A stretch of 64,000 nt of DNA. Origin: Thuidium tamariscinum (Eukaryota; Streptophyta; Bryopsida; Hypnales; Thuidiaceae). This document shows positions 13,320-24,389 of the stretch, piece by piece. Every line of letters starts with the position of its first letter. Positions within the stretch are counted from its first letter, which is position 1. The stretch is from assembly GCA_947034885.2 (NCBI GenBank), contig OX344756.2:21187489-21251488 (forward strand), written 5' to 3'. The position numbers were made by a program, and so were the translations under genes. A model generated the notes under the pieces. The model was given only the letters and a program-made list of their open reading frames with translations. It did not search any database and had not been told where the DNA came from.

Positions 13320-13440
13320 GGTCTATCTTTGTATTAGTCTTGTTTGTGGTCCTTGTTGTTTGTCGGCAAGGCACTCATAGCTGCCAATCTTATATTTTGT
13401 CCCTTGCAAAGAAATTCCATTTCATTTGCTTAAAAAATAA
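13320..13440 (+). mobile_element. LINE-like 3' tail
   Basis: The text around 13400-13437 reads CCTTGCAAAGAAATTCCATT, then TCATTTGC, then an A-rich run. This is the same tail as near 7590 and 18985. No coding region is attached, so it is a short 5'-truncated insertion or remnant. Confidence 0.45.
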
Positions 13441-13676
13441 TTAAATAAATTTATAAACATAACATTTAGTAGCAGCCTATCACACTGCCTCCCAGTGGAT
13501 GCAATGGTGTGGAATATTCCACACCATTCAATAACTAAAGCTGCAAACTTCAAGAAATGTTAGATGAAATTAGATGATGGGGACTTCACAATGGGAAAGG
13601 CAATCCTTCTATGGGCTACTGAATGTTATGAAAGAACAAAAAACAATACCCTCATTATACAATGTGAATGCAGTTG

Positions 13677-13937
13677 GGGCAGCATTAAATCATACCATCA
13701 AAGGTGGGCCCCGCAGGCTAGATTTACCCCAGGGAAAATGCTGAATTTTTTTTTTTTTGCATTTTTTTTTCAACTTCAGAATCCAGATTCAAAATCAGAG
13801 ACCCAAAATCAGCTGGGGTAATTTAAAACATACCAAAAAACCCAACACAAATATAAACCCAAAACCCTTATCAACCCCTAGTAAAATGAGATTTATCCTA
13901 CTGGGCCCACCTTCGATGGTATGATTTAATGTTCTGC
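13677..13937. mobile_element. Mutator-type MITE with 9-bp target duplication (copy 1)
   Basis: The 9-mer ATGCAGTTG occurs exactly at 13668-13676 and 13938-13946. The terminal inverted repeats are about 35 bp and nearly identical after the first six bases (CATTAAATCATACCATC, then RAAGGTGGGCCC). The element is 261 bp and has no coding capacity. A second element of a different family begins one base pair of spacing later (TA at 13947-13948), so two insertions abut. Confidence 0.85.
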
Positions 13938-13948
13938 ATGCAGTTGTA

Positions 13949-14221
13949 AGGTAGGTACACCCAAAATGGCACCTGACCTTAAAGTGCCATCTACAATGTG
14001 CATACATTTTCAAAATCAGTCATGTACCCAGACTGTAGATGGTGTTTTCAGAAACTGACTTTGACCATTAATAACTTTTGCATACGGGATCCAAATCCTC
14101 TGTTCTTTGGTGCGTTGGAACATACTTTCACTTGCCAACAAGACTGCATGAAAATCTGAACAACATGATAACAGGAACTAGGCACAGTAAGAATAAGTGG
14201 CGCTTTTAGGTGCACCCACCT
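13949..14221 (+). mobile_element. TA-flanked MITE, AGGTAGGTACACC family (copy A)
   Basis: TA at 13947-13948 and 14222-14223 flank a 273-bp element with ends AGGTAGGTACACCC and AGGTGGGTGCACC (inverse). The inside contains TTTGCATACGGGATCC and GTTCTTTGGTGCG, shared with copy B (same length, opposite orientation, 15422-15694), copy C (5791-6085) and a partial copy at 16196-16345. TA duplication suggests a Tc1/mariner-type source, but the ends do not match a family I can name. Confidence 0.8.
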
Positions 14222-14223
14222 TA

Positions 14224-15419
14224 GATAGAAATTGGAAATTTGGATTCACAAACCATAGTCAATGCAAGTGTTGCCGATGCCAGAGTCTTTGTCCAAAAGG
14301 ACATAGTTCATAAAAACCAAAGCTAACTTAAGTTATCCCTCGCATACAGTACCCCAAGGGGAGGCCGCGTCTCCACCCCTGTTTTGAAGTCCATATTTAG
14401 CCAAATGCAAGCTTCCTCTCACTCTCCCTTTTGGAATCTAGCTTGGACTCTCAGCCCGGGGAGGGGAAGGCTAGGGTAGGCTAGGGCCAGGGTCGGCCCC
14501 GTATCATGTCCACTGCTTTGGTCCTCACATGCCCCTGATGGCGATCCTGGGTATCACACCAAATCTGTGTTGAGGAAGAACCACATGAGTACGATCTTCT
14601 GCTCCCACCTACAGTTGAAGCCTTTTTGACAAATCCGGCTCTAAGCACGAGCAAGCAAGCGCAAAACAAAACACCCAACCCAATCCAACCCAACCCACCT
14701 GCTGCAAGAGGAAAAGGAGGAAAAGGAGAAAAAGAGAAAAGAAAAAGAAACTTGGTGGCCTACTGCAGCAGTGGCATAGATAGCATCCCAAACTTCAAGG
14801 CATGTGAAGAAGGTGCATTGAAATGCTATCAAGACAAGTTAATTTGGTGCCAACCTTGGTGCCAACTCAGTATCAAAGAAGGTTGCCAACTCAGTATCAA
14901 AGTGATTGGAAAAAAATGACACTAAAATGGCCTCTAAGATACTACACTAAATTACTGTCAAAACTGAGGCATCAAAATAGTTTGGCCCAAAACTAAAATG
15001 ATGCTTCGCCGAGGCTCTTCACCGAGGTTGCTGTGTACTGTTTCCTTTTGCAATGGAGATTGTCCATGTGTTTTTAAAAAAAAAATAGTTTGGCCCAACT
15101 TTTGTGATGAGGTTCATGGCTGAGCTAGATACCCCATAAGGAAGTTAGTGACCTACCTAGTCTTTGACTGGAGACTGAGACCAGGAGTCCAGGAGGGAGT
15201 GGGGTGGGGATGGACGGACGGGACGGACACTTCACCACGACAGGTGCTGCTGCCAATCAGTTCGTTTTATTATTACTAGTGTGCCCTGTGCTGCCACATT
15301 CTAGAACTAAAGTAAAAGTAATTTTCTAATTTTTGAGAACCATAAAAACTTTGAAATTCAATAACTTTCACATCGTAGGTTGGAACACCACAAAATCAAG
15401 TCTGTGCACCCCTCCTCAC
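14224..15419. other. Mixed intergenic DNA, LINE-like tail, no gene
   Basis: Reading frames at 14481-14919 are open on both strands because of biased purine/pyrimidine runs (for example CCCAACCCAATCCAACCCAA). None has a recognisable domain. Near 14850-14900 a 19-bp phrase (GCCAACTCAGTATCAAAG) is repeated. At about 15045-15090 GCAATGGAGATTGTCCATGT followed by a T-run and A-run resembles the LINE tails. Confidence 0.4.
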
Positions 15420-15421
15420 TA

Positions 15422-15694
15422 AGGTAGGTACACCCAAAAGCGCCAGTTTGTCATATTGTGCCTAGTTCCTGTTATTATGTTGTTCAAATTTTTTTACAGT
15501 CTTGTTGGTGAGTGAAAGCATGTTCCAATGCACCAAAGAACAGTGGATTTGGATACCGTGTGCAAAAGTTATTAACAGTCAAAGTGTGTTTCTGAAAGCA
15601 CCATCTACAGTCTAGATACATGACTGATTTTGAAAATGTATGCACATTGTACAGAGCGCTTTAAGGTTAGGTGCCATTTTGGGTGTACCTACCT
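15422..15694 (-). mobile_element. TA-flanked MITE, AGGTAGGTACACC family (copy B)
   Basis: The element is flanked by TA at 15420-15421 and 15695-15696. At 273 bp it is exactly the length of copy A, in the opposite orientation. Both 14-bp ends match AGGTAGGTACACCC. With copy A 1.2 kb away, the pair forms a long imperfect inverted repeat that could fold if transcribed. Confidence 0.8.
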
Positions 15695-15696
15695 TA

Positions 15697-17265
15697 AGAG
15701 CTTTCCAACGGTACGAAGAATGCATCCACACACACAGTCCGGGAGATCTCAATGTGACAAACAAAACAAAAGAAAACAAACTACCTGTCTTAAGGTATAG
15801 ATTATAATAGTTTGATTTGATCACCATCATCTATGTACAAGCTAAGTTTTTCAAATGAATTCTGTGCGAGCTTGAAATAAACAATTTTCATTTCACATTT
15901 TCTTTTCTTTTTTTCTTGGAGGAGTGGAGGTAATTGTATTTTAAAAAACAAAGGAAAGAGAAGGATTCACTTAACATCTTGGAACATGGGAATTGGACCC
16001 CCTTGAAAATGAACAATTTTCACTTCATTACAGATTCTAGAACATTGGAATTAGAACCCCTTTAAATGAACAATTTCATGACATATATTGGAGCATGGGA
16101 ATTGGACCCCCTTATTCATTTCCTTTTAAAACATGCCATAAAAAATGTTGTATTTACTAATGCAAATGTCATCAACAAGGAATCAAAGGGACAAGGCAAT
16201 GGGCATCCCTAGAATGTCACTTTTTGCTATTGTGCCTAGTTACTACTATTGTATTGGCCAAATTTTCATAAATTTTTGTTGGCAAGTGAAAGGAAGGTTT
16301 AATACACCAAAGGACGTGGCATTTGAATATTGTATCCAAAAGTTATGAAGACTTTTCTTTCTCCATCATTTATCACTTCCTTTTGTATTTCGTTTGACTG
16401 AGACATATCTTTCAAATTCTAATAAGCTAACTTGCAAGTTAGAAAACAATATATCTCTAATCACAAGAAGCCCATCTAGAGCCTAGAGGCAATTTTGGTC
16501 ACATTTCTTTTGAGCTCTTTTAAAATTCACACTTAATTCCATTGAGCATTGAAAAAACACATAGTCTACAAAAATCTAGAATCAACTTTCAACTACCATT
16601 AAAATTGAATTAAAGAACCTACATAATTTAATCATAGAAACAATGCTCACATGCTAATTTTGTCAATTTTAGATGTAGTCACAATATCCTAACTCTTGAG
16701 ACAAATTACAAAAGACTTCATGAGTTCAAAGTTGATGACAACATAATTACATGAGATAACCACCCCATACATTCATCTCTACACACCCACTCCAAACAAT
16801 TGTAAGAATTCTACCACCTCCTCTGTACAAGAAAATGCTTGAAGATTATACTCATTTTTTACTTCTTTCTACTTACTTATTTTTTTCCTATATGTTATAC
16901 AATTCCAAATGGTTTGAAATTTTTTGAGAATGTAGCCAACTTGCATTGAAGTATGAATTCAAAGAGTAACCACCATTTTGAATTTTTTTTTCACACAAAT
17001 GTGACCTTGTGAAGTGCAGCTGCCCAAATTTTCGCAGGGATAAAAAAACAATTTTTGTCAATTCAAATGCTTATATCTTGCAATCTACACGGTGGAAATT
17101 TCTGAAATTTTTTCCACATGCTTACAAACCACCTTACTACAAGATCCTACGGTTACATTAGTCGAAAATGTGTTTTAAAAAAAAATTGCACTTGTATTAG
17201 AAATGGCAGTTTTGGAGCATTTTTTGGTGAAAACATAGTCAGGGCTTTAGGGGTTAAAGTGATCT
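15697..17265. other. AT-rich spacer with one partial MITE
   Basis: At about 16196-16345 a fragment of the AGGTAGGTACACC family is recognisable (GTGCCTAGTTACT, then TTGGCAAGTGAAAGGAAGG). At 15960-16110 the phrase GGGAATTGGACCCCCTTnnA recurs about three times at roughly 60-bp intervals. At about 17200-17256 there is an isolated end of the TAA-flanked family (CAGGGCTTTAGGGGTTAAAG). No gene is seen. Confidence 0.45.
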
Positions 17266-17345
17266 CCATCTTGGCACTTTCTCAAAAAGTTTTTAAAAAA
17301 AAGGTTTGATAACCAACCCTTTTTTTTTAGAAAGTGCCAAGATGG
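17266..17345. repeat. Foldback with 17-bp perfect inverted repeat
   Basis: CCATCTTGGCACTTTCT at 17266-17282 is exactly inverted at 17329-17345. The 46-nt loop is mostly A and T runs. It lies just after an isolated transposon end, so it may be the tip of a decayed element rather than a terminator or small-RNA gene. Confidence 0.7.
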
Positions 17346-18210
17346 CAATTAACTGAAGCATTGTACTTCTACATTCATCCATCTTCTGGACTTAAAAACA
17401 CTTTTCAGTCATATTCATACACTTTTTCATCCAAATTTGGCAATTTCATCCATATTTTAAAGAGAACTAGAAAATTTCTGACGAAAAAAGACATTTGTTT
17501 GTAATGCTGCAATCTGGCCACATGGTGCTGGAAAATAAAGGGCTGGTGATAACCAACACTACCCGGGCCCGGGCGGGCCAAATCGTTTGCCCCACCCCAC
17601 GGACCCACGGCATCCGTGCCCACGGCATGGGCTGGACCGACGGTTCTCCCCGCCTGGCCCTGGCAGCAGCACGGGTACTGTCCTGTCCTGTCCTGTACAG
17701 TCTTGGCATACCCACCCACCCCGGCACTCACGCTTTTGTCGGAGCCTCGGGTAGCGCCCCGGCCCATTAAAGAACAAGGAAGCTAGTGAAGTGAAATCCC
17801 ACTCTCGCTTATTTTAATACCGGTATCAAAGCTAACCAGGGTCCTGCCATCAATTAATTAGTGCCCCAATACCCTGGCTGCAGCCTCATGCAAACTGCAG
17901 CCAAGGCATCCCTGCAGGCCGGATGCAGTGCCATGCGGTGCAGGGGCGGTTCGGTCACCGGCGCCGGTACTTTCCTCCTTCCATCATTGTGGGTTCAGTG
18001 GGTTGCGTTGGAACTCCCTCCCCAGTCCCCAGTCCCCAGCGCAGCGGCCCCAGACTCCTCTCGTCTGACTCTGACTCTGACGGACGCGCAGCAGAGTGGC
18101 TCGTGTGCTTGGGTCACCGTGCCCATGTGCATGAACACTCAGGTGCAGGGGGCAGGGCCTCGGAAGTAATTAGGTTCTTAATTCGTGGAAAAAAAAAAGT
18201 CTCACCAATG
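17346..18210. other. GC-rich island without recognisable gene
   Basis: From about 17550 to 18170 the sequence is strongly GC-rich compared with its surroundings. Frames of 60-141 codons are open on both strands and in several phases, the usual sign of composition rather than coding. A short TGTCC tandem repeat (3-4 units) is at about 17680-17697. I see no domain, start context or splice pattern that would support a gene. It may be an old retroelement fragment. Confidence 0.35.
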
Positions 18211-18321
18211 GGGGGTGTCACGGCACTTCCGAGGGCCTCCATTTTCTCTGAGAATGGACACGTGTCGTGCGGGGGCCGAATGAGTGCGGAAGGCAACTTT
18301 GGAATTCACGGAGAAATTCAA

Positions 18322-18358
18322 GTGCCGTTTCTTCTCCTCCGGAAGTGAAGAAACGGCA
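18322..18358. repeat. Short hairpin, GTGCCGTTTCTTC / GAAGAAACGGCAC
   Basis: A perfect 13-14-bp inverted repeat sits around an 11-nt centre. It sits between two occurrences of GGGGTGTCACGGC (18206-18221 and 18527-18539), so it is probably the inner or far end of a related inverted-repeat element. Confidence 0.6.
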
Positions 18359-18526
18359 CTCGCGCCCAATTTTCTTCAAGAAATTCTTATCTGTCGCCCC
18401 TGAATTTCACTCCACAACGGTTTTCATGTCTGTTGCAAAGCTCATTAGGTGAAAGTAACAAGTACTGTGCAGATCCAAGTAACTCATTCTCTGGGAAACG
18501 GTTCTCATGTTGGACTCATCCAAAAA

Positions 18527-18635
18527 GGGGTGTCACGGCTCCTCCACTGTACGGCAATTTTCATTGGCTCCCGGAAAATCTCACCTACTTCGTTTCCCTG
18601 AGAAATTCAGTTTCTCTGAGGAGCCGTGACACCCC
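18527..18635. mobile_element. Small foldback element, GGGGTGTCACGGCTCCTC ends
   Basis: An 18-bp perfect inverted repeat bounds 109 bp (18527-18544 and 18618-18635). The same first 13 bases occur at about 18206-18221 (GGGGTGTCACGGCAC), so at least one more end of the family is nearby. No target duplication is obvious. No coding capacity. Confidence 0.6.
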
Positions 18636-18639
18636 CTAA

Positions 18640-21254
18640 TTTTAAACTATTATTATTAATTTTTTTTACATATTTCCATTTTCTGGAGAGGAAAACAACC
18701 GGCATATTCAAAAATTCTCCACAATTTTTTGGTGTGTTTATTGAGATAAAAAGAATATTAAAAAATTCTCAATATTTTATTTATGTTTTGAAAGGCCCCA
18801 CATTTATTGTAAGGAAGGAGAGGTAATTGTAAAGGTCATCTCTAGTTGTAATAGTTGTGCCAAAAGAAAGTTCACCTAAAAATGGTATAAGAGAAATATA
18901 GTGTCAAACTCTATGAAGTCCCAATTTTGCCTTCATCCACTAGGCCACTTATGGTTGGCGGTGTTGTACTTTATTTTCATTTTTGCACGGAAATTCCATT
19001 TCATTTGTGCAAAAAAACATTAGGGGAGAATTGAACCTCCAAAGAGGTTGCTTTATAATGCAAGAGGCTGGGTGGGAAGAGCCTTTTCAACTTACTAATT
19101 GGGCCAAGAATTGCATGTTGAGTTCAAAAATTGATCATCATTACCCAATCCATCTTTGTAGTCTCATAACTATTTGGCAAGAAAGAGCCTTTTTTATCTC
19201 ACTAATTATGCCAAGAATTGCATGATAAACTCAAAAATTGCCATCGTTATTTAATCCATCTCTCGAATCTCTCGAATCTCATGATGATTCAATCGTGAGA
19301 GATGGAACACACACTTCCCGCAAATATCTACAAGCCAAGTGGATACATGCAATCCTATATGGAAGTAGTAATGATGATGTGGGCACTCTCATACTCATTT
19401 AATTTGTATTAAAATTAGGAAGAAAATTCAAAGCCTCTTTAAGGGTTCAATTTTCCCCTAATGTGGTGCTCTAGAAAGTTTCATCTTGTATTTTATTCAA
19501 AATCGAGTTCCTAATTGGACATTGTATACATTTTATGATTAGCTCATGTAACCAAGAACAACAAAATTCTCAATCGTCACCAAAACTAGTTAAGTGTGAT
19601 CATTGAACCAACATGAGTCATTAGGAAAAAATTTAGCCCCTAAAGATGCCACGAGTTTTGCATCTCTACGGTGCAATTACAAAAGAAGAAAAAAATTTAT
19701 TTCTTGAAAATTGTTAATCTAATGTGGCACAATTGGTGCCACGTCAGTGCCACATCATATTGACAATTTTTAATTTTTAATTTTTTATAAATACTTGTTT
19801 TTAAAAAAAAAATTATATATATATATATATATATAATTTTTTAATAATTTTTTGTATTTGCACTTGGGGGGGCCAAAATTCATATCTTAACAACCCCTTG
19901 CCGGATTGAAATTTTTCCTAATGATTATTTGTTTTCAGAATAAACAATGAAGTCATATATTAACCACTTTTTTTAGGCTCAATATTTTTCATAAATTACC
20001 CTTAGAAGAAGATGATCTCTTGTAATCAAGGTAGTTACCAAAATACTCAAATTATTAGACCAATAGGTACACTCCTTTCCATAATTAATAGAAAGGTCAA
20101 CTATTAGACCTTTTAGGTATGCAACATCTTTATAGGATTAACTTTGCATTGTTCTTGCTTGTAGAGGCTCCATTGACTTTATTTGTATACAATGCACTTT
20201 CATTTAAATGGCCTTCTCTATTTACTAGGCATATTAAAAGCACAATAATGATCCAAATTGAAAATGCTATATATCATTGGATTTGGCTTAGCATGTAGAT
20301 AGATTCTTATTACTATAATTTAACTTCAACACCACTGAATACATTAAAAAGCACTGTATTATCACAGTTGGCGTTTCCATACTTTAAAGTTTAATTTTTT
20401 AAATACAAGGCAAAGGCATCAAAATGCTATGGATTTAGATTTCAAACTCAACTAAGTTGTTTGCACGATTGTAGGTGGAAGTAGGGGTGTGGGACAAATC
20501 TTCACCCTAATCCAATGTAGCACATTACATAGAAAGTGGGTAATATTTTAAACTCTCAAGGATTATAATTTACATCTGCAGATTTTGAGCTTCAAAATAA
20601 TTAGATGTTGAAAAAGAAATGGTAATAGTATTTACCTCCCTTAGAAAAGTTGGATTCATCTTGTTTTTTGCTCATTCCTTAAGAGTAATATTTTTCATTA
20701 TGCAAAATAGCTCTCAGTTTAAAGATGTGTATTTATTTTCACATGAATTATATTTTAAATTGTCACTAACCACGTAAGGAAAAGTCTATAATCCACCTTT
20801 TCTTCACCTTTGATATATGTGTACACTAAACAATTCAAAGTCTTTATTTTAGATGACAAATTAAATCTTATAGGGCAATGTTTTATCCAAATAGTCTAAA
20901 AATAATACTTAAATCTTTATAAAAAAGAATTGTCGGTTCATTATGAACCAATATAATAAAATCAAGGCAATGAATATTCCACAAAGATATTGGCAAAAAA
21001 AGGGCAAATTTTAGGAGTAAAAAGGTTCATTGAAAAAATCAAGCTATTCTTTCAAAATTCTTACTATAACATGATGGTTCACTATTTAGATTTAGGGTTT
21101 AGTGCATGTTACATCAATGGATTGTTTACACTAGGTATTTGCAAAGAAAAGTACAATTAGATATATTTAGACACATGGTAACTTATTCTGAGTTTGGAGG
21201 TATAATAGATTTTTGAGCCTTTAACCTCTTAAGGCTTGTCAACTTTGACAATCG
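18640..21254. other. Intergenic region with LINE-like tail and 106-bp direct repeat
   Basis: At 18985-19017 GGAAATTCCATTTCATTTGT followed by an A-run is a LINE-like tail. From 19073 to about 19280 a 106-bp unit occurs twice in tandem (AAGAGCCTTTT ... GCCAAGAATTGCATG ... AATCCATCT). An AT dinucleotide run is at about 19813-19835, preceded by GTGCCACGTCAGTGCCACAT. The rest (19850-21250) shows nothing recognisable. Confidence 0.45.
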
Positions 21255-21257
21255 GGG

Positions 21258-21446
21258 CACTACAAGAGAAAGGGGTGTTTTAAGTAGCGTCCTAGACATC
21301 ATGTCTTTTAAGTAATGTCTTTTAAGTAAGGTTTTAAGTAAAATTTTACTAAAAAGACTGTCTTTTTAGTAAAATTTTACTTAAAACCTTACTTAAAAGA
21401 CGTGATGTCTAGGACACTACTTAAAACACTCCTTTCGCTTGTAGTG
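21258..21446. mobile_element. CACTA-type foldback MITE with GGG target duplication
   Basis: The element begins CACTACAAG and ends CTTGTAGTG, the hallmark of CACTA (En/Spm) transposons. It is flanked by GGG on both sides (21255-21257 and 21447-21449), matching the 3-bp duplication of that class. The whole 189 bp is one near-perfect hairpin: arms of about 93 bp meet at AAAAAGAC/GTCTTTTT. A related copy is at 63007-63144. If transcribed it would make a long double-stranded stem that could feed small-RNA production. Confidence 0.9.
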
Positions 21447-21449
21447 GGG

Positions 21450-24385
21450 ATGCTATTTTGTGAGCTTGCAAGCGTGAACCTATGAGCCTGTGAGCTTGTG
21501 AGCCTAGAATTTTTGGTGAAATTTTTAGTGACTTTTAGGGCATGGACCTATTACTGTGCTTTAAAAATTTTGGATTTTTATATCTGGTATCCCCCTTGTG
21601 AGATTTGAAATTTGTGACTTTCAAAACTTTTTTTTTCAAAAACAAATTTTCATTTTTTTTCAATTTTTTTTCAGTCCTATTTTTATTTTTGAAATTTTTT
21701 TGGCAACTCCATCACCCTCCAAAATCCCTCTTGATATTGAAAGGGGTTTGGAGGTAGAGGGCTTTGGAGCTCTCAAAACTCTTTTTTTCATTTTTTTTCA
21801 ACTTTTTTTTTTTCTCCAACAATGTTACTAGTTCATTTTTGTTGCGACTTTTCACCCTTGAAAACCTTCTCTCCGTACCAAGAGATCAATTTCAGGGTGA
21901 TAAAGTCGGAAAAAAAAAAAAAACTTTTTTTTTGCACAACTCCATCACCCGCAAAAAACCCTTGTTAGATTCTGGATTTTGAACCTCAAAAAAAAATTCA
22001 AAAATTCAAATTTTTTTTTGGAAGGTATTGAGAGGCCCTTTAGAGATAGTAGGGTTTGAAATTTTAAAATACATTAACCGCATTTCCACGGTCATAGGTC
22101 CATGGTCATAAAGCCAAAATTTTACTATAAATAGATTTTTTTTTAATGACTTCACTTTTTTTTTTCTCTTGGCTTAAAAAATTCACAGTTTTTTTTGGAT
22201 AATTCTCTGGGCTCACAAAACCTACACTCACTGCTCGCAAGCTCATGCTTTTAGGCTTGCAAACTAGCGTCGTTGCTTTGACAATGGATGTTTTCAACAA
22301 GTCACCTTTCTTTGAAGTTTTTTTTGCACATGGATGTGTTTAAATTTTTTAATTTTAGTGTGAAAAAGTAAATGTATTGTATCTAGTATGCATGAATTTA
22401 ATTGTCAAAAATATTAACCATTGGATTTTTAGATTATAAAATTTTTGGACGATCATCTTATAAGCAAAAAAAAATACAAATTTGGTGGAAGAAAGATTAC
22501 AAGAAAAAGAATATTGTTTTTTTACCCCAGGCCACAAAAAATTTGATTAGAATTTAAGGCAAATTCAGATTTTTTAATTAAAAAATATATAAATAAAAGA
22601 CTTTCTCAAATCATGTAAATTTTCAAATACAAGGGATAGAAAGCCAAAATTGACCAAATTTGATCCTACAAAATTTTCAAAACAATTCGCTTATTCATCA
22701 ATTAATGTTACTATCATATTGTTTGAAACTTCTTCAAAAATTTTGGAATCATTCTAATTATTTTGTACACTTAATCACCCCAATTTGAATTTTGTAAATT
22801 CAAATTGCTAAAATACAACTTTAAACTTATTTTCCACTAGACCTAGTTTCTTTGTGTAGACTAACTCTCCATTATTAAATAAGACTACATTTCTTAAACA
22901 AATTTTCAAATACTTCTCCCATTGAAATTTTGAGAATCATAAAATACAATAGATATGCCAACTTGTTACTCTATAATTACTTAGTTTATAAAATATTAAC
23001 ATTTGTTTCACTATAGCAAAAATCTGCCATTGAAGACCTTAAGAAGCTAGGCACATTGTATCTTTTTAGTTCTTGAATGGTTGAGGGCAAAGAGTTAGTC
23101 TAAATTTCTAAAAATGCAAAATAGAATTCAAAATAGTAATAATTTAATGATGATTTTCAATCAAAAGGTGCAAGATATGATCCATACATCATTTCTATAT
23201 GATAAGATCAATTACTAAACTAGTGATCTCTATCAATAAAATTTAAAACTAATTTTTTTTTCCTTCTAAAATTGACTATAGATCTAATACTTATAATTTT
23301 AAGAAAATAAAAAATTTAGAATTCAAATATTTAGGATTCAAATACAAAAATGTTGAGATTTTATTTTAAATCATTTTTTAAAGGTATTTTTGAATGAAAA
23401 GGTAATATATTTTGTAAAACTCAAATACGTTTGTAGGAAATATATTTATTCCGTTGCACATGGAAAAAAATTAATATTAAGTAGTTTAGACTTAAATGAC
23501 AGCTAAATCTTAATCCCTAAATGCCCAAGCTTTACTAAGAGTATTTTTCCTTTGAAAAAAGAACATGGGCTTATAGTTATTTTCGATTGGAGGTAAAAAA
23601 AAATTCTTTCAAAATTTAATTGTATAGATGCTTAAAGAGTTTACTAATTAGTAAACCTACTTGTTTTGAGTGTGGAATTGCATAAGAATTGTGAGATTAT
23701 AACAAAAAAATGTACCTACACTACTTTTAGTATGTTGTCCATCTCCATAATGCTTGAGAAATTTCCATGTAAAAAGTTTTTGGTATTAGAAGGGATATAA
23801 ATAACTAGAATTTGTATTAATATAGTAAAATGTACTTCCCACCCCCTCAGGTGCAAATGAAGAGCTATCAAACTCATTATACAATCCACCTTGTAGTTGT
23901 TGGAAAGCAATTTTTTTGTAAGTATAAATCACAAATAACTCCTAAATCAAAACTTTAAACTTTAAAATGTCTAAATTTTAAACAATTAAAATTATGAAAA
24001 TACTTTATTCTTTGTGTTGGAACCACTTTTGAATTAAATAAACAAGTACAATTTTTTAGAATTCAAATCAAGTGAAATTGGCAACCTTTACTTCAAAGTT
24101 GGGAAATGAAGTAAAATTGGCTTTTGGCAAGCTTCGCATTTTTAATGTTACTTTTATGCCTTTGAGGGCTTTTCAAAAATTAAACATATACCTTTTTCAC
24201 TAAAAAATAAAGGTTTCTACTAGTTAGCCTTCAATGATGCCCATTAAGAAATTTTTAATTAGTTAAAAGAATTTTACTACCTACATAGAAATTGAGCTTG
24301 AAACTTTAGATCAACCATATATGATTTGTTGGGAAATTAAAGGTGATTAACTTTGATCCCACAATTCTATTACAAGTTTTTAGAA
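21450..24385. other. AT-rich intergenic region, no gene
   Basis: Long T and A runs dominate 21600-22160, where repeated phrases such as CTCCATCACCC and AGGTTTTGAAATTTT occur. The short ORFs there are phenylalanine runs from poly-T. Near 23500 an isolated end resembling the TAA-flanked family is seen (TAATCCCTAAATGCCCAAGC). The remainder is unrecognised. Confidence 0.45.
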
Positions 24386-24389
24386 AACC

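Noticed and set aside
17405-18348. Overlapping frames of 60-141 codons in a GC-rich island
   Set aside because: Open in many frames on both strands, with no recognisable protein feature and no splice or start context.
21590-22150. Phenylalanine-rich proteins
   Set aside because: These come from poly-T runs in AT-rich DNA.
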